In this document: in pieces, positions 29,038 to 39,316 of the stretch
Position numbering within the stretch: the first letter of the stretch is position 1
How the letters are laid out: every line of letters starts with the position of its first letter
Assembly: GCA_900323505.1 (NCBI GenBank)
Contig: OOIN01000003.1
Location: 1,364,001-1,428,000 of the forward strand
Direction: 5' to 3'
Source: Ustilago trichophora
Lineage: Eukaryota > Basidiomycota > Ustilaginomycetes > Ustilaginales > Ustilaginaceae
Length of the DNA stretch: 64,000 bases
Notes under the pieces: model-generated
Told to the model about the DNA's origin: nothing
Database searches by the model: none
What the model saw: the letters and a program-made list of their open reading frames with translations, nothing else
Program-made: the position numbers and the translations under genes

Positions 29038-30873
29038 ATGGCCACCCCTCACACAGACACCGGCGTCAACGCCGACCACTTTACCGAGTTCGACTACGTC
29101 GTTGTTGGTGGTGGTACCGCCGGTCTCACCGTCGCAGCTCGCCTTTCCGAGGACCCAGCTGTCACCGTCGGAGTCATCGAAGCTGGTCTCTGGCGACCCG
29201 AGGATCCCAAAATCAACTACCCCGCCTTCATCGGTCAGTCGCTCATGAACCCAGACTACGACTGGTGTCTCGAGACCGAACCCCAGCAGCACTCGAACGG
29301 ACGCAAGTACGCCTGGCCCCGTGGCAAGGTGCTCGGCGGAAGCAGTGCACTCAACTTTCTCGTCTGGCAGCGAGGATACAAGGGCGAGTACGACGATATT
29401 GGCGCACTCGGCAACTCCGGTTGGTCGTGGGATGACTTTGCCACCTTCTCGCGTCAGAGTGCCACCCTCGAGAAGCCTTCCACCGAGCTCCAGAAGGCCA
29501 ACCTCGCCACCTGCGACGAGGAGCTCCATGGCAAAGATGGACCTGTCAAGACGTCTTACAGCAAGTGGTACACCGAGGCGCAGAAGCCCTGGTTTGAGGC
29601 GCTCAAGAGCTTGGGTCTGGCCAACGTCTCGGATGGTCTCAGTGGCAGCAACAGCGGCTTCTGGGTCTCGCCAGTCACGATCGATTCCAAGAAGAGCATC
29701 CGTTCCTACTCGGCCAACGCTCACTACGCCCCCAATGCAAACAGGCAGAACCTCAAGGTGATCACCGGTGCTCATGCTTCCAAGATCGTCTTTGACGACG
29801 CAAAGTCCGCCAACGGCGAGCTGGTCGCTTCGGGCGTCGAGTTCATCGTCGACGGTACTACTCACACTGTCAAGGCGCGCAAGGAGGTCGTAGTTAGCGG
29901 TGGAACCATCAACAGCCCTCATCTGCTGGAGCTGTCTGGTATCGGCAAAGCCGACGTGCTCAAATCGGCCGGCATCGAACAGCGTCTCGAGCTCGACGTG
30001 GGAGAAAACGTCCAGGACCACATTTACTGCACCAGCTCGTTCAAGCTGAAGCCCGGCTACATCACCTGGGACAAGATGCGCCAGGACGATTTTGCCAAAG
30101 CCGCCATGGAGCAGTACCACGCCGAAGGCGAGGACCGCGGCATTATCGCCTCTGCCTTCTCCGGATTTGCATATGTGCCCCTGAAGCAGTACCTTTCTGC
30201 TGAAGAGATTGCCAAGATCAAGAGCGACGTCGCCAACGTCGACTGGAGCAAGTACTCCAAGGGTGTCCAGGAGACGGTCAAGATGCAGCTGGCCAGACTG
30301 GAGGATGAAAAGTGCCCCTTCACCGAGTTCATCTTTGCCCCGGGATTCTTTGCCACCGCTTCGCCTCCTGCAGATGGTCAGGAGTACTACAGTATCCTCT
30401 CGTGCCTGCAGCAGCCTTTCTCGCGTGGTAACATTCACATTGCTTCATCTGACCCCAAGCAGCCGCCCAAGATCAACGCCAACTACTTTAGCGTCGATGC
30501 CGATCTCGAAATCCTCTCGAGAGCAGTCAAATACTGCGAGACTATCACCACCACTTCGCCCCTCAAGGACATCACGGTGGCCCGACAGGATCCCAACCCC
30601 GAAAAGTACAGCTCCAACGATGACTTCCGAGAGTTTACCAAGGATCAGTCGGTGACCGAGTACCATCCGATTGGAAGTTGCTCCATGATGCCTCAGGACA
30701 AGGGTGGTGTGGTGGATGCGAGGTTGAAGGTGTACGGTACCAAGAACGTCAGGGTGGCAGATGCTTCGATTATCCCGATTCACGTTTCCAGTCACATTGT
30801 CGCAACGGTCTATGCCATCGGTGAGAAGGCGGCACACATGATTAGGGAGGATAACGTTGTCAAGGCTAACTAG
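29038..30873 (+). CDS. GMC-family FAD oxidoreductase (aryl-alcohol/choline dehydrogenase-like)
   Basis: 611 residues, no intron. The FAD-binding dinucleotide fold is at residues ~18-50 (FDYVVVGGGTAGLTVAARL...VGVIEAG). The GMC signature 1 region follows (WPRGKVLGGSSALNFLVWQRG) and signature 2 is GGTINSPHLLELSGIG. The C-terminal catalytic part has EYHPIGSCSMMP, with the expected active-site His, and IIPIHVSSHIVATVYAIGEKAA with a second His. No signal peptide is seen, so it is probably intracellular, unlike secreted aryl-alcohol oxidases. The alcohol substrate cannot be read from sequence. It sits alone between two long non-coding stretches. Confidence 0.9.
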   Translation: MATPHTDTGVNADHFTEFDYVVVGGGTAGLTVAARLSEDPAVTVGVIEAGLWRPEDPKINYPAFIGQSLMNPDYDWCLETEPQQHSNGRKYAWPRGKVLGGSSALNFLVWQRGYKGEYDDIGALGNSGWSWDDFATFSRQSATLEKPSTELQKANLATCDEELHGKDGPVKTSYSKWYTEAQKPWFEALKSLGLANVSDGLSGSNSGFWVSPVTIDSKKSIRSYSANAHYAPNANRQNLKVITGAHASKIVFDDAKSANGELVASGVEFIVDGTTHTVKARKEVVVSGGTINSPHLLELSGIGKADVLKSAGIEQRLELDVGENVQDHIYCTSSFKLKPGYITWDKMRQDDFAKAAMEQYHAEGEDRGIIASAFSGFAYVPLKQYLSAEEIAKIKSDVANVDWSKYSKGVQETVKMQLARLEDEKCPFTEFIFAPGFFATASPPADGQEYYSILSCLQQPFSRGNIHIASSDPKQPPKINANYFSVDADLEILSRAVKYCETITTTSPLKDITVARQDPNPEKYSSNDDFREFTKDQSVTEYHPIGSCSMMPQDKGGVVDARLKVYGTKNVRVADASIIPIHVSSHIVATVYAIGEKAAHMIREDNVVKAN

Positions 30874-32306
30874 GTGTTCTAGATGTCGAGTGTCGTCTTT
30901 GCTCTGTTTGAACGAAATGCAATTTCATAGTGTTACTCCTATCGGCGATTGCGGTTGTGTCAGCTTGAGCCTTCGGATCAGAATTGAGATCCTTCGAGGA
31001 AGGGGAATGTGAATGAGCCCGGTTGAAGGAGCATGGTTGGCCAGCTTCAGTTGAGAATCACAAAGAGGAGGCATTTCGGCGCCTGAATTTCTCCCTTTCG
31101 ATTTTCTAATTCGGCCATTGGTAATCGCGGAGTGTCAGAGCAGTGCCATCAGCTGAGGGTGACCACGAAATCTTCTTTAGCTATGTACAGTTTTCATCTG
31201 GTCTTCAATTGCATGATACGAGATCGGATCGCGTACCGAACCGATGTTGAGAGGGGGTTTCGAAGAGGAGGCTGTGATATCGGCTGTATTCGGACAGTCC
31301 AACTGGACTGGCAACCATGAGATGAACAACCTTCGATGCGCACATCCCTACACACGCGGTCAGCTTCTCGACCTGATTCACAAGATCTCTAGGCAGGTCC
31401 GATGCTGAGAGAGCAGCCTGGACGAATGCTTGACATGGTGCGGCTTATGGATATGCATTACCGGCGGAAGGCACTTGGGAGCTCATGAGCCCAATCGTCC
31501 ACTGGGTGCCTGACATTGCAGCATCTCGCTTCGCTCGGCGGCACTCTCGGCGATTCAGAGCGTCTCTCTCTACCTCTGTCCCCGTATAGCAAAACGGCAT
31601 GATGATGCGCGAGGATCGGTAATAAACATGTACGCACTCTATCTGTGGTAGAACTTCTTCGAAGCGCAATGCGAAAAAGCGAAAAGCGAGCGCCAGAAAT
31701 GGCCGCGGACGCATAGACAAGTGGAGGTGTAAGGATAATTTGGGTTCAAGGGCACTAGAGCACTGTTGGGCGAGTGGTGGTGTAATTTCGCAGCTCGAGG
31801 TTTTACGGCCCGTGCATGGAGTTGGTTTTCTTCGATCGGTGTCCGCCCAAGGAAGGCAAGCATTTGGGGTTCATATATAACCCCGTCAACGCACAGCTCT
31901 GTTTTCACCACTACAACGAGACACACTCGCCACAAACTCCTCATCGTAAGTCTTTCCTCTGACAAGCCCAGCTCATGCGTTTGGGGGCAAGATGCGACGT
32001 CGCATCGTCTCGCCATCATCTTTTGCGGGTATTCATGCTGCTACGTTGCCAAAGTCTGCCGGTCCATCGGTCCAGGCAAGCAATCGCTCTGTAGCACCGA
32101 CGGCGACATCCACTACGGATAGTCGGCATGATTCAGCACCTTCAGGGCTCCGGAATCACCAAGCATCATTCAGTAGCAATGTCCTGAACAACCCGTTTTC
32201 TACTCCTTCCACTCTCTTTTCAACGCGAACAAAACCTCTCGATATCGCTTTCCACAACGCGAATCACACTTGCAGTCTCAATTAACACATCAGAACATTC
32301 GCAACC
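30874..32306. other. Long intergenic region between the GMC gene and the dienelactone-hydrolase-like gene
   Basis: 1433 bases. No convincing gene is seen in 30874-31860. A TATATAA at 31874-31880 and a GTAAGT donor at 31946 suggest that transcription of the downstream gene starts near 31900 with a leader intron. A 97-codon open frame from an ATG at 31992 is then probably intronic or leader sequence. Confidence 0.45.
31874..31880 (+). promoter_or_regulatory. TATA-like element of the dienelactone-hydrolase-like gene
   Basis: TATATAA, ~430 bases upstream of the ATG at 32307, followed by a CA-rich leader with a perfect GTAAGT splice donor at 31946 that could begin a 5'-leader intron ending near 32275 or 32293. 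Confidence 0.4.
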
Positions 32307-33166
32307 ATGGCTCACAACACCAACCAGGCTTGCTGCAGCATCCCCCCTGTCCAGTCCGACTAGTGAGTACATTTCCCTCCCCTCCCCAAGATTGGGAAAT
32401 AGTGTAAACAGAGACGATAGTCCTGAGATGCTGACGAACGTGTTGCTCTTCTGTATGGAGGTATTTCAGCTCTCCCAAGGGTAAGATGGAGAGGATCGGA
32501 GGACTTGACACCTACGTTATTGGTCCCAAGGATGCCAAGAAGGCCATCGTTGTTGTTTACGACATTTTTGGATTCTGGCCCACCACCAAGCAGGGTGCTG
32601 ACCTTCTCGCAGATGCTACCAAGGCTCGCGTTGTCATGCCCGACTTTTTCCGCGGCAAGCCTTTCCCCCAGGAGTACTACCCTCCCAACACCGACGAGAA
32701 GAAGAACGCTCTCCAGTCGTTCTTCGGTGCCGCCGGTGACTTCTCCGCTCGCAAACCCGACGTTGAGGCCGTTGCTGAGGAGCTCAAGAAGGACGGTGCT
32801 GAGAAGCTTGGATTGATGGGTTTCTGCTGGGGTGGAAAGATGTCCGTCCTCGCCGGTGGTCAAGGTACCAAGTTCACCTCGGTAGCTCAGGTTCACCCTG
32901 CCATGGTCGACGCCAAGGATGCCGCCAACTTGACCGTCCCCATCGCCAACTTCCCAAGCAAGGACGAACCCAAGGAGGACGTCGACGCCTTTGAGAAGGA
33001 GATCCAGAAGAAGCCTTTCGCCAAGGACAGCGTCTACAAGCTCTACGGCGAGAGCCACCACGGTTGGGCCGCTGCCAGGGCTGACTTGAAGGACGAGGGC
33101 AACGCAAAGAACTTCCAGGATGTTTACCAGCGTCTGGCTGATTTCTTCAACAAGACGCTTGCTTGA
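32307..33166 (+). CDS. Dienelactone-hydrolase-family alpha/beta hydrolase, two exons
   Basis: Exon 1 (32307-32362) encodes MAHNTNQACCSIPPVQSDY; a 107-base intron (GTGAGT...TTTCAG) follows, and exon 2 runs 32470-33166, giving 250 residues, the normal family length. Motifs are KAIVVVYDIFGFW near the N-terminus, the nucleophile elbow GFCWGG with Cys in place of Ser, PSKDEP with the likely acidic residue, and YGESHHGWAAARADL with the catalytic His. Fungal members act on dienelactones, carboxymethylenebutenolide-like esters or unknown substrates. No signal peptide is seen, so it is cytosolic. No other aromatic-degradation gene is adjacent, so the pathway remains unknown. Confidence 0.9.
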
Positions 33167-33990
33167 ACAAGAAAGACGCCTGCGCGAAAAGAATGATACT
33201 GTATCATGTAGCTTCTCTCTCGGTCTCAGTTTGTTGAATGCCTATGGAGACTCCATTCCAAAATTCTCACACTGTGTCACGCTGTGAATGACGTGACGAC
33301 GTTGATTGTTCCATGCTAGCAATGCGACCTACAGGAACCTGGTGGGAAATATCACTAGCCTTGAAGGTGGGGCTGATATGTGCAATCAAGCGACGTTTCT
33401 CTGCACGGACTCCCCTGCCGAAGCTGTCCTTAGCGGGTTTCTAGCCGACGGGCCAGACCTCGTACAACAAGTCCACCTCGACCTGGAATGAAATGGGGTC
33501 CAGCACACACCTCGTCAAAGTGAATTCACACAACCCATGACGAGATGAAGCCACCACCTTAAACACTCCTGCTCAGTTCTGCACCGCCCGTGTCCTTGTT
33601 ACTTTGCTCCTCTTGGTGGGCGTGACCAGCCACACTGCCCACCTTGGTTGCTACGATACCGATAGTGCCTTTTGGACCCACGGTCTGCGATGACAGCGCT
33701 TGTGTCTCATCCTAGATCCCAGAGTAGAAAGTGAGGTTGGTAAAGTGTGAGGGTGTGAACTTGTCTCGCATCCTCATCCTTGGTTTTTTGCTCCCCTGGT
33801 CGGCTAGCAAAGCTTTGTTGGTCGTCTTTCTCTTTCTCTACCTTTCGCATCAAGTATCTGTGTGCTGAGCGCACAGAGACATCCACTTTCTTTCCAATCC
33901 GATTTCGTTTTTCATTCATTTGCACATTCTTTACCTTACACACACCACCCTCACCCTCAGCCTCCAGCAGCAGGAGCAAGACGAAAAGCT
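33167..33990. other. Intergenic region upstream of the membrane-protein gene
   Basis: 824 bases with no supportable gene. The last ~100 bases before 33991 are CA/CT-rich, like a leader. Confidence 0.4.
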
Positions 33991-36147
33991 ATGCCCTTGC
34001 AAGACGCATCCAAGCCATCGCGCAAGCAGATCCTTGCCGAGGAGCGCAAAAAGCATGGCGCCTACGACCCTATTCGTCTTGCAAAGCTGTTGCCTCGTCA
34101 CCAGCGGCTTACCAAACGAAGAACTGGCTCTGGCCGAATCTCGGGAAGTGAAAGACTTCAGCTGAAAGCCTATCGCTTTTTGAGTAAGCGCGATGGAAGC
34201 AGCGGCCATCCTGCCTCGGTGCCATCGGGTACAGATGCTTCCTTGCCGCCAGCTCCAGATCACTCTGGTGCAGATACTTCGACTCCTCCTCCCGATGATC
34301 AGCAGGATCCGGTGCCTGCAGGTATTCCTCAGATCAACTATGGTAGTGCTGCACCCCCTCCCGCACCCGCATCCGCTTCACCTCCTGTTGCGGACGCTGG
34401 CACGACGCATAACGACACCTCTTCTGCTACCCCAGGAGAGCAGAGCTACACTCTCACCTCTGCGGATATCTCCTCTGGTTCTGACGATGCCCCATCAACT
34501 CGCGCTACTGATCGGAGCCACCTAACCCATCGAATGATCGGTATGATCTGCGGACTAGTGACCATGCTCGCTGTCCTCCTTGCCCTGGGCTACTTTTTCA
34601 AGCGATATCGACAAAAGCTCACCGCCCACTACTGTGCAAAGGATTCGCCCAAGAGGAGGAAGCGGAACAAGTCGCAGCGGCTCGGCTCTATCGATGGCTT
34701 GAGAAGTGTCACTACTGATCAAAGCCTAAATAAGGGAGGAGTGGCTGGAGGAGGAGGCTTGACAGCATGTGAGGATAAAACTGGGTCAAGTGATTATCTC
34801 GTAACTCAGGTCAAGCAGAGGAAAGAGGGACCGTTCGATAGGGCCATTTCGACCATGTTCCCCTCCTCGGCCAAGGCAATTGGAGGGCAGAATAGGACTC
34901 TTGGAGAGAACAAGACGCCCACGGGAGGTTCGTTTCCAAAGGGCCCATTTGACAAGGCTATTTCCAGCATGTTTTCCTCGGCAACTTCTCGTGGAGGAGG
35001 TGGCGGGCAAATGCAAGCGACAAAGGAGACGGAGAGACAACAGGCCAACTATCTCAGCGTCGCGCTACCCACGATTGGCTTGACACAGCAGCGTTCGCTA
35101 GACTCCATTGCCGAAGTGCAAGAACCGCCTTCCGTTACAACCTCCCAATTTCCTCTGCCGAACTTGAAGCGAAACAGCGCAGCACAGCTGAACAAAGTCG
35201 ATGCAACTCCCAAACGGCTCACTTGGTCAGACCAACAGCCGAGCCGACCCATGACATCGCCCGGTCGAACCAGCGCCTTTGGTGGTGGCTCGCCATCGTC
35301 TACCTTGGCGGCGACTTCCGATAGCAAGTCGAGCAAGAAGGTCTCGCCGGCTCGACCGCAAAGCGCCAAAGGTGGGGATATCGAGATGACTCGTCAGGGG
35401 TCGAAGCTCGTCATTCGAGATAGGCCTAGTACTGCCACGCTTCGGAGACCTCTTTCGAGCGCGGGGAATAGCTTTCGCAGTGCTCTTCGCAAGACTCGCG
35501 GTGGAGGAAGCGGTGGAGGTGGAGTGGGCGGGGAAGATGCCGAAGAAGGAGCGATTTGTATCGAGACTGACGACATCATTTCCGGACCCAGCGACGAAGA
35601 TCACCACAAGCTTGTTCAAGTCGATGCACCTCCACGCATCACAATCCGAGACTCTGTTCTCAGCACCGCTACAACCGCCACCACTGCTACCACTGCTACC
35701 ACCGCCACCCTGCCAATGGGCAAGAGCACGGACCACGAAGGAGTATTCGAACTTGCCACTCCTCCCGCGGGCAGAGGTCGCACAGAGCTACGTTCCCATT
35801 TCAGCAGCAGCACGCTTCGCACTCAGGCAGCTCGCGAATCGTACGCTACCACCGTCTCGCCCTCGGGCAGTTTTAGCTTTGAGATCAAGGATGCGGTGCG
35901 TCGAAATGCGCCGCTTGCGCTGCGGGCGGGTGGGAACAGCAGTACCCACGCCCACAGCGGTAGTGGCATGGACAGAAGGCTTTCTGTCCAAGACGAAGCT
36001 CAAGCGGGTGATGGTAGGAGGTGGACGGATCTCAGTGTAGGAAGTTTTGTTACTGATCTGGATTGGGATCTGAGGGATTGCACCCTGACGAACGACTCTG
36101 GCTTCTCGCCACCGCAGCTCAAGGCCAAGGTGGCGGTGGACAGCTAG
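33991..36147 (+). CDS. Single-pass membrane protein with long Ser/Thr-rich cytoplasmic-type tail, function unknown
   Basis: 718 residues from the ATG at 33991. The frame is open upstream, but only from a GTG in leader-like sequence. Residues 1-60 are basic with no signal peptide. Residues ~70-175 are Ser/Thr/Pro-rich, suited to O-glycosylation. One membrane helix (MIGMICGLVTMLAVLLALGYFF) spans ~181-203 and is followed by a basic FKRYRQKL stop-transfer. The ~510-residue tail is disordered and contains a duplicated motif, GPFDRAISTMF (~279) and GPFDKAISSMF (~317), and a Thr/Ala repeat near 563-572. The layout recalls Mid2/Wsc-type fungal surface sensors, but no cysteine-rich or defined domain is present, so that is only a resemblance. 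Confidence 0.7.
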   Translation: MPLQDASKPSRKQILAEERKKHGAYDPIRLAKLLPRHQRLTKRRTGSGRISGSERLQLKAYRFLSKRDGSSGHPASVPSGTDASLPPAPDHSGADTSTPPPDDQQDPVPAGIPQINYGSAAPPPAPASASPPVADAGTTHNDTSSATPGEQSYTLTSADISSGSDDAPSTRATDRSHLTHRMIGMICGLVTMLAVLLALGYFFKRYRQKLTAHYCAKDSPKRRKRNKSQRLGSIDGLRSVTTDQSLNKGGVAGGGGLTACEDKTGSSDYLVTQVKQRKEGPFDRAISTMFPSSAKAIGGQNRTLGENKTPTGGSFPKGPFDKAISSMFSSATSRGGGGGQMQATKETERQQANYLSVALPTIGLTQQRSLDSIAEVQEPPSVTTSQFPLPNLKRNSAAQLNKVDATPKRLTWSDQQPSRPMTSPGRTSAFGGGSPSSTLAATSDSKSSKKVSPARPQSAKGGDIEMTRQGSKLVIRDRPSTATLRRPLSSAGNSFRSALRKTRGGGSGGGGVGGEDAEEGAICIETDDIISGPSDEDHHKLVQVDAPPRITIRDSVLSTATTATTATTATTATLPMGKSTDHEGVFELATPPAGRGRTELRSHFSSSTLRTQAARESYATTVSPSGSFSFEIKDAVRRNAPLALRAGGNSSTHAHSGSGMDRRLSVQDEAQAGDGRRWTDLSVGSFVTDLDWDLRDCTLTNDSGFSPPQLKAKVAVDS

Positions 36148-36534
36148 TGAGTGACGCCTGTCAAAGAGTGCCGTTTTGACTCGTGTCTATGTGCATACGA
36201 GAGCAATGTCCTGGATATGACTGCTGTGGTTCTGCGTGTCCGCACACGTAGCGATTTGTAACTAGTTGTTCAGTTAGCCGCCGAGTCAAGTCGAATTAAT
36301 CCTTGCGAGCTGTCGATCTATACGGCATCTCAGTCCACGCCCAATGAGAATCTTGGACTGAACTTTGGCTAGAGTGCGGCGTTCGTGTTGGCGGCGGTAC
36401 AGGGCGAGAGGAAGCGATTCACTGTGTGCATACTGAGATACGGGGTCGACTCCATGGATTTGCAATCTGACGGCAGTGTCGTTTGTGTCAGGTACGGCGC
36501 GGGAGCGGAAGAAGGTTCGGTTTGAGCGTGGTGA

Positions 36535-36550
36535 CCATCGGCCCGGATGG
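36535..36550. promoter_or_regulatory. Candidate regulatory element CCATCGGCCCGGATGG
   Basis: The ends form an inverted repeat (CCATC...GATGG) with a GC-rich core, the kind of site zinc-cluster factors bind. It is flanked on both sides by GGTGACC. A 15-base piece, GTGGTGACCATCGGC, reappears with a 3-base insertion upstream of the P450 gene (62171-62188, minus strand). Function is inferred only. Confidence 0.35.
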
Positions 36551-36576
36551 TGACCACCACAAATTTTGCAACGGCC

Positions 36577-36598
36577 GAGAGAGAGAGAGAGAGAGAGA
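36577..36598. repeat. (GA)n dinucleotide tract
   Basis: About eleven GA units, one of several GA/CT tracts found in upstream regions between 36 and 46 kb. Confidence 0.9.
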
Positions 36599-37598
36599 TT
36601 CATGAACCTGACCAGCAACGAGCCGCTGGAATTTTTGACGTTTCACACGAGAATCTCTTCTTTTTTTCCCGGAGCGCACACTCAAGAAGCGCGCCTATCT
36701 TTTGGGCCACAGATTTGGAGCGCGACTCTTGGAAATTCAAATCTGGCGGTAACTTTTTTGCTTTTGTTTGGTAAGGAAGACACACGAACTCAGTTTGAAC
36801 TTGGCACTGTTGCGTGACGCCACGCTGAACCAAATGAAGCACACTTTTCCTCTTTTACCCCACACACAAACAACTCTCTCTGAGCGGAAGTTGATCTTGA
36901 CTTGCGTCACCTTGAACACCCACACAACCATGAATGAACCGGCTATTGGCTGTACCGTTCCGTCCTTGTAGCTGACAAAAAGAAGTAAAGACTGACAGCA
37001 CCTTACGCTAGTTATCTTTTACAAAGGTGCAAAGCAATCTAGCTTGGACCTCGAGGGAAGATCTGTGCAAGGGTCTGAGCGGAAGGGCTAACCTGTCTAT
37101 AGAAGAGTGTGGCGGATGTGGTAACCATACTGTAGCCGGCTGGCTGGCAGATCGAGCAGCTGCCGGAAAAGGAGAACTGGAAGGGAGATTCGACGCTTTC
37201 TCCGCATTCACGCACTTCGGGTCTTTCTCGCAAACGAGCGTTTTTTGTGTTTATTTCCTTTGGCCGGGCAGCCGGCCTCTGTACTCTATCTGTTTCAGTG
37301 TGATCATGGCTTTGGAACAGCTACGCCAACTGGCAGCAATGGAGCGCCTGATCCGCTCTCTCTCTCACATGCGCGTGCCTCTCTCCCTCTCTCTCTTTTC
37401 ACCAAATCATCTACGCAGCCGCATCCTCTCACGCATTTCACGCAGGCAGAGGTCAGATACTAGCTTCAACCTACCTGTCTAGCCGCTATCCATATATCAC
37501 AACAACCTCATCGCCATCTCATCCTTCTTCTCTACCATTCCCCACATTTTCTTCCCCATTTTCGCCCCTTCACTGCATACGCAGGTCACTTCATCACC

Positions 37599-39059
37599 AT
37601 GGGCTCTATCAACTACAACGATTCCGACGTGCTCGACGTCCTCATCGTCGGTGCCGGTATCTCTGGTATCAACGCCGCCTACCGTCTCAAGGACGAGCTT
37701 CCAGACAAGAAGTATTTGATTCTTGAGGGTCGAGACAACCTCGGTGGTACTTGGGATCTCTTCAAGTATCCCGGTATCCGCTCCGACTCGGACTTGCACA
37801 CTTTCGGCTATGCCTTCAAGGAGTGGACCGGCCCCGATATCGCCGAGGGCAGGGAGATCATTGCATACCTCAAAAAGGTTGCCGACGAGCACGGAATCAC
37901 CGAGCGAATCCGCTTCAGGTCCAAGGTGCTCAGTGCCAACTGGTCCAGCGAGGAGCGATGCTGGTTTGTCACTGTCGACCAGAACGGCGAGCAGAAGAAC
38001 TACCGCTCGCGCTTCTTCTACACCTGCACTGGCTACTACGACTACGACGCTGCTCTCAAGGCCGACATCCCCGGTATTCAGAACTTCAAGGGCAAAGTCG
38101 TTCACCCCCAGTTCTGGGACCTCAAGGAGGATGATTACCGTGGCAAGCGTGTAGCCGTCATTGGCTCTGGTGCCACTGCCATCACCCTCATTCCCTCGAT
38201 GGCCAACGTTACCAAGAATATCACACTGGTCCAGCGTTCGCCAACCTACATTCTCTCGCTCGATAAGTACGACCCCATCGCCAAGGTCATGCGTGCTGTT
38301 TTGCCACGAAAACTCGCGGCTTTCCTCATCCGACAGAAGAACATTGCTCGTATCTACGCCTCGTATCACATCTTCCGCACCTTCCCCGGTGTCGCCAAGG
38401 CCATCCTCGGCAAACTCACAAAGATGCAGCTCCCCAAGGACATCCCGCTGGACCCCCACTTCAAGCCTAACTACAACCCATGGGACCAGCGTCTCTGCAT
38501 CTGCCCCGATGGTGATTTCTACCAGACCCTCCGCGAGGGCAAGGCCCACATTGCCACTGGCCACATTGACCAGGTCACCAGCAACGAGATCATCCTCAAG
38601 AACGGTGAGCGCATCCCATGCGACATCATTGTCACCGCCACCGGTCTCAAGCTTCACATTGGCGGTCACATTGAGACAACCGTCGACAAGAAGCCCTTCA
38701 AGCCCAACGAAAGCTTCGTGTGGAAGGGATGCATGATCGAAGGTCTTCCCAACTACGCCCTATCCATCGGCTACACCAACGCATCCTGGACCCTCGGCTC
38801 CGACTGCACAGCCCAATACGTCGTTCGACTCATCAAGCACATGGACAAGTACCACAAGTCGCTTGCCGTCCCCAAGCCCTCCAACCGTGACCAGCTCACA
38901 GAGGGCCCATTGCTCAACCTCACCTCGACCTATGTCAAGGAGGCCGCGAGCGAATTGCCCAAGGCTGCCACTACCGGCCCATGGAGGATGCGCACCAACT
39001 ACTGGTACGATCTCGTCCAGGCCAAGTACGGCGGTTACGATGACATTGTTTTCCAGTAG
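37599..39059 (+). CDS. Baeyer-Villiger-type FAD/NADPH monooxygenase
   Basis: 486 residues, no intron. The N-terminal FAD fold has DVLIVGAGISGINAAYRL, then GGTWDLFKYPGIRSDSDL. The fingerprint FKGKVVHPQFWD matches F-x-G-x3-H-x3-W-[PD], the signature of Baeyer-Villiger monooxygenases. A second Rossmann motif, VAVIGSGATAITL, should bind NADPH. Such enzymes insert oxygen next to a ketone or oxidise sulphur or nitrogen; the bacterial EthA family is the closest type I can name. No membrane segment or targeting signal is obvious. It lies directly 3'-to-3' (convergent) with the GlcNAc-6-phosphate deacetylase gene, 257 bases away. No pathway link is known; shared upstream motifs are noted separately. 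Confidence 0.88.
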   Translation: MGSINYNDSDVLDVLIVGAGISGINAAYRLKDELPDKKYLILEGRDNLGGTWDLFKYPGIRSDSDLHTFGYAFKEWTGPDIAEGREIIAYLKKVADEHGITERIRFRSKVLSANWSSEERCWFVTVDQNGEQKNYRSRFFYTCTGYYDYDAALKADIPGIQNFKGKVVHPQFWDLKEDDYRGKRVAVIGSGATAITLIPSMANVTKNITLVQRSPTYILSLDKYDPIAKVMRAVLPRKLAAFLIRQKNIARIYASYHIFRTFPGVAKAILGKLTKMQLPKDIPLDPHFKPNYNPWDQRLCICPDGDFYQTLREGKAHIATGHIDQVTSNEIILKNGERIPCDIIVTATGLKLHIGGHIETTVDKKPFKPNESFVWKGCMIEGLPNYALSIGYTNASWTLGSDCTAQYVVRLIKHMDKYHKSLAVPKPSNRDQLTEGPLLNLTSTYVKEAASELPKAATTGPWRMRTNYWYDLVQAKYGGYDDIVFQ

Positions 39060-39316
39060 ACAAAAAGTTAGCGCTTCATGTATATGGTAATACACTCTTT
39101 TCATACCCTCTTCCCCTCATTTTCACTCGATGGTTAAGCGCGAATGTAGAAAAAGTTCGCTTTAATTTGTTCTTAATCGCTTCGTTTTTTTGTCTTTCGT
39201 TTGTTCAGAATGTAAATCTAGTCAATGGTCTTATATCATCCTTTGTGGGGTGTGGAAGAACGATGGTGAAGTACGACGTTTCTAAGTTAGATACAAAAAA
39301 AAAGGAAGATTGGCGA

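Larger units (their letters stand above)
36148..37598. other. Long upstream region of the monooxygenase gene with repeats and paired motifs
   Basis: 1451 bases without a supportable gene. It contains the inverted pair CCATC/GATGG inside a GTGACC-rich block at 36527-36556, a (GA)n tract at 36577-36598 and CT-rich runs at ~37353-37395. These features recur upstream of other genes in the following 26 kb. Confidence 0.5.

Noticed and set aside
29023..30438. Long minus-strand open frame (471 codons) opposite the GMC oxidoreductase gene
   Set aside because: It is fully antisense to a protein with intact family motifs. Such antisense frames arise from codon bias in GC-rich third positions.
31992..32285. 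97-codon frame just upstream of the dienelactone-hydrolase-like gene
   Set aside because: It lies between a TATA/donor pair and the real start, probably in a leader intron; composition is Ser/Thr/Asn-rich without motifs.
37497..38669. Minus-strand open frame (390 codons) opposite the monooxygenase gene
   Set aside because: Antisense shadow of a gene with clear FAD and Baeyer-Villiger motifs; the translation is Val/Gly/Asp-rich without domain texture.
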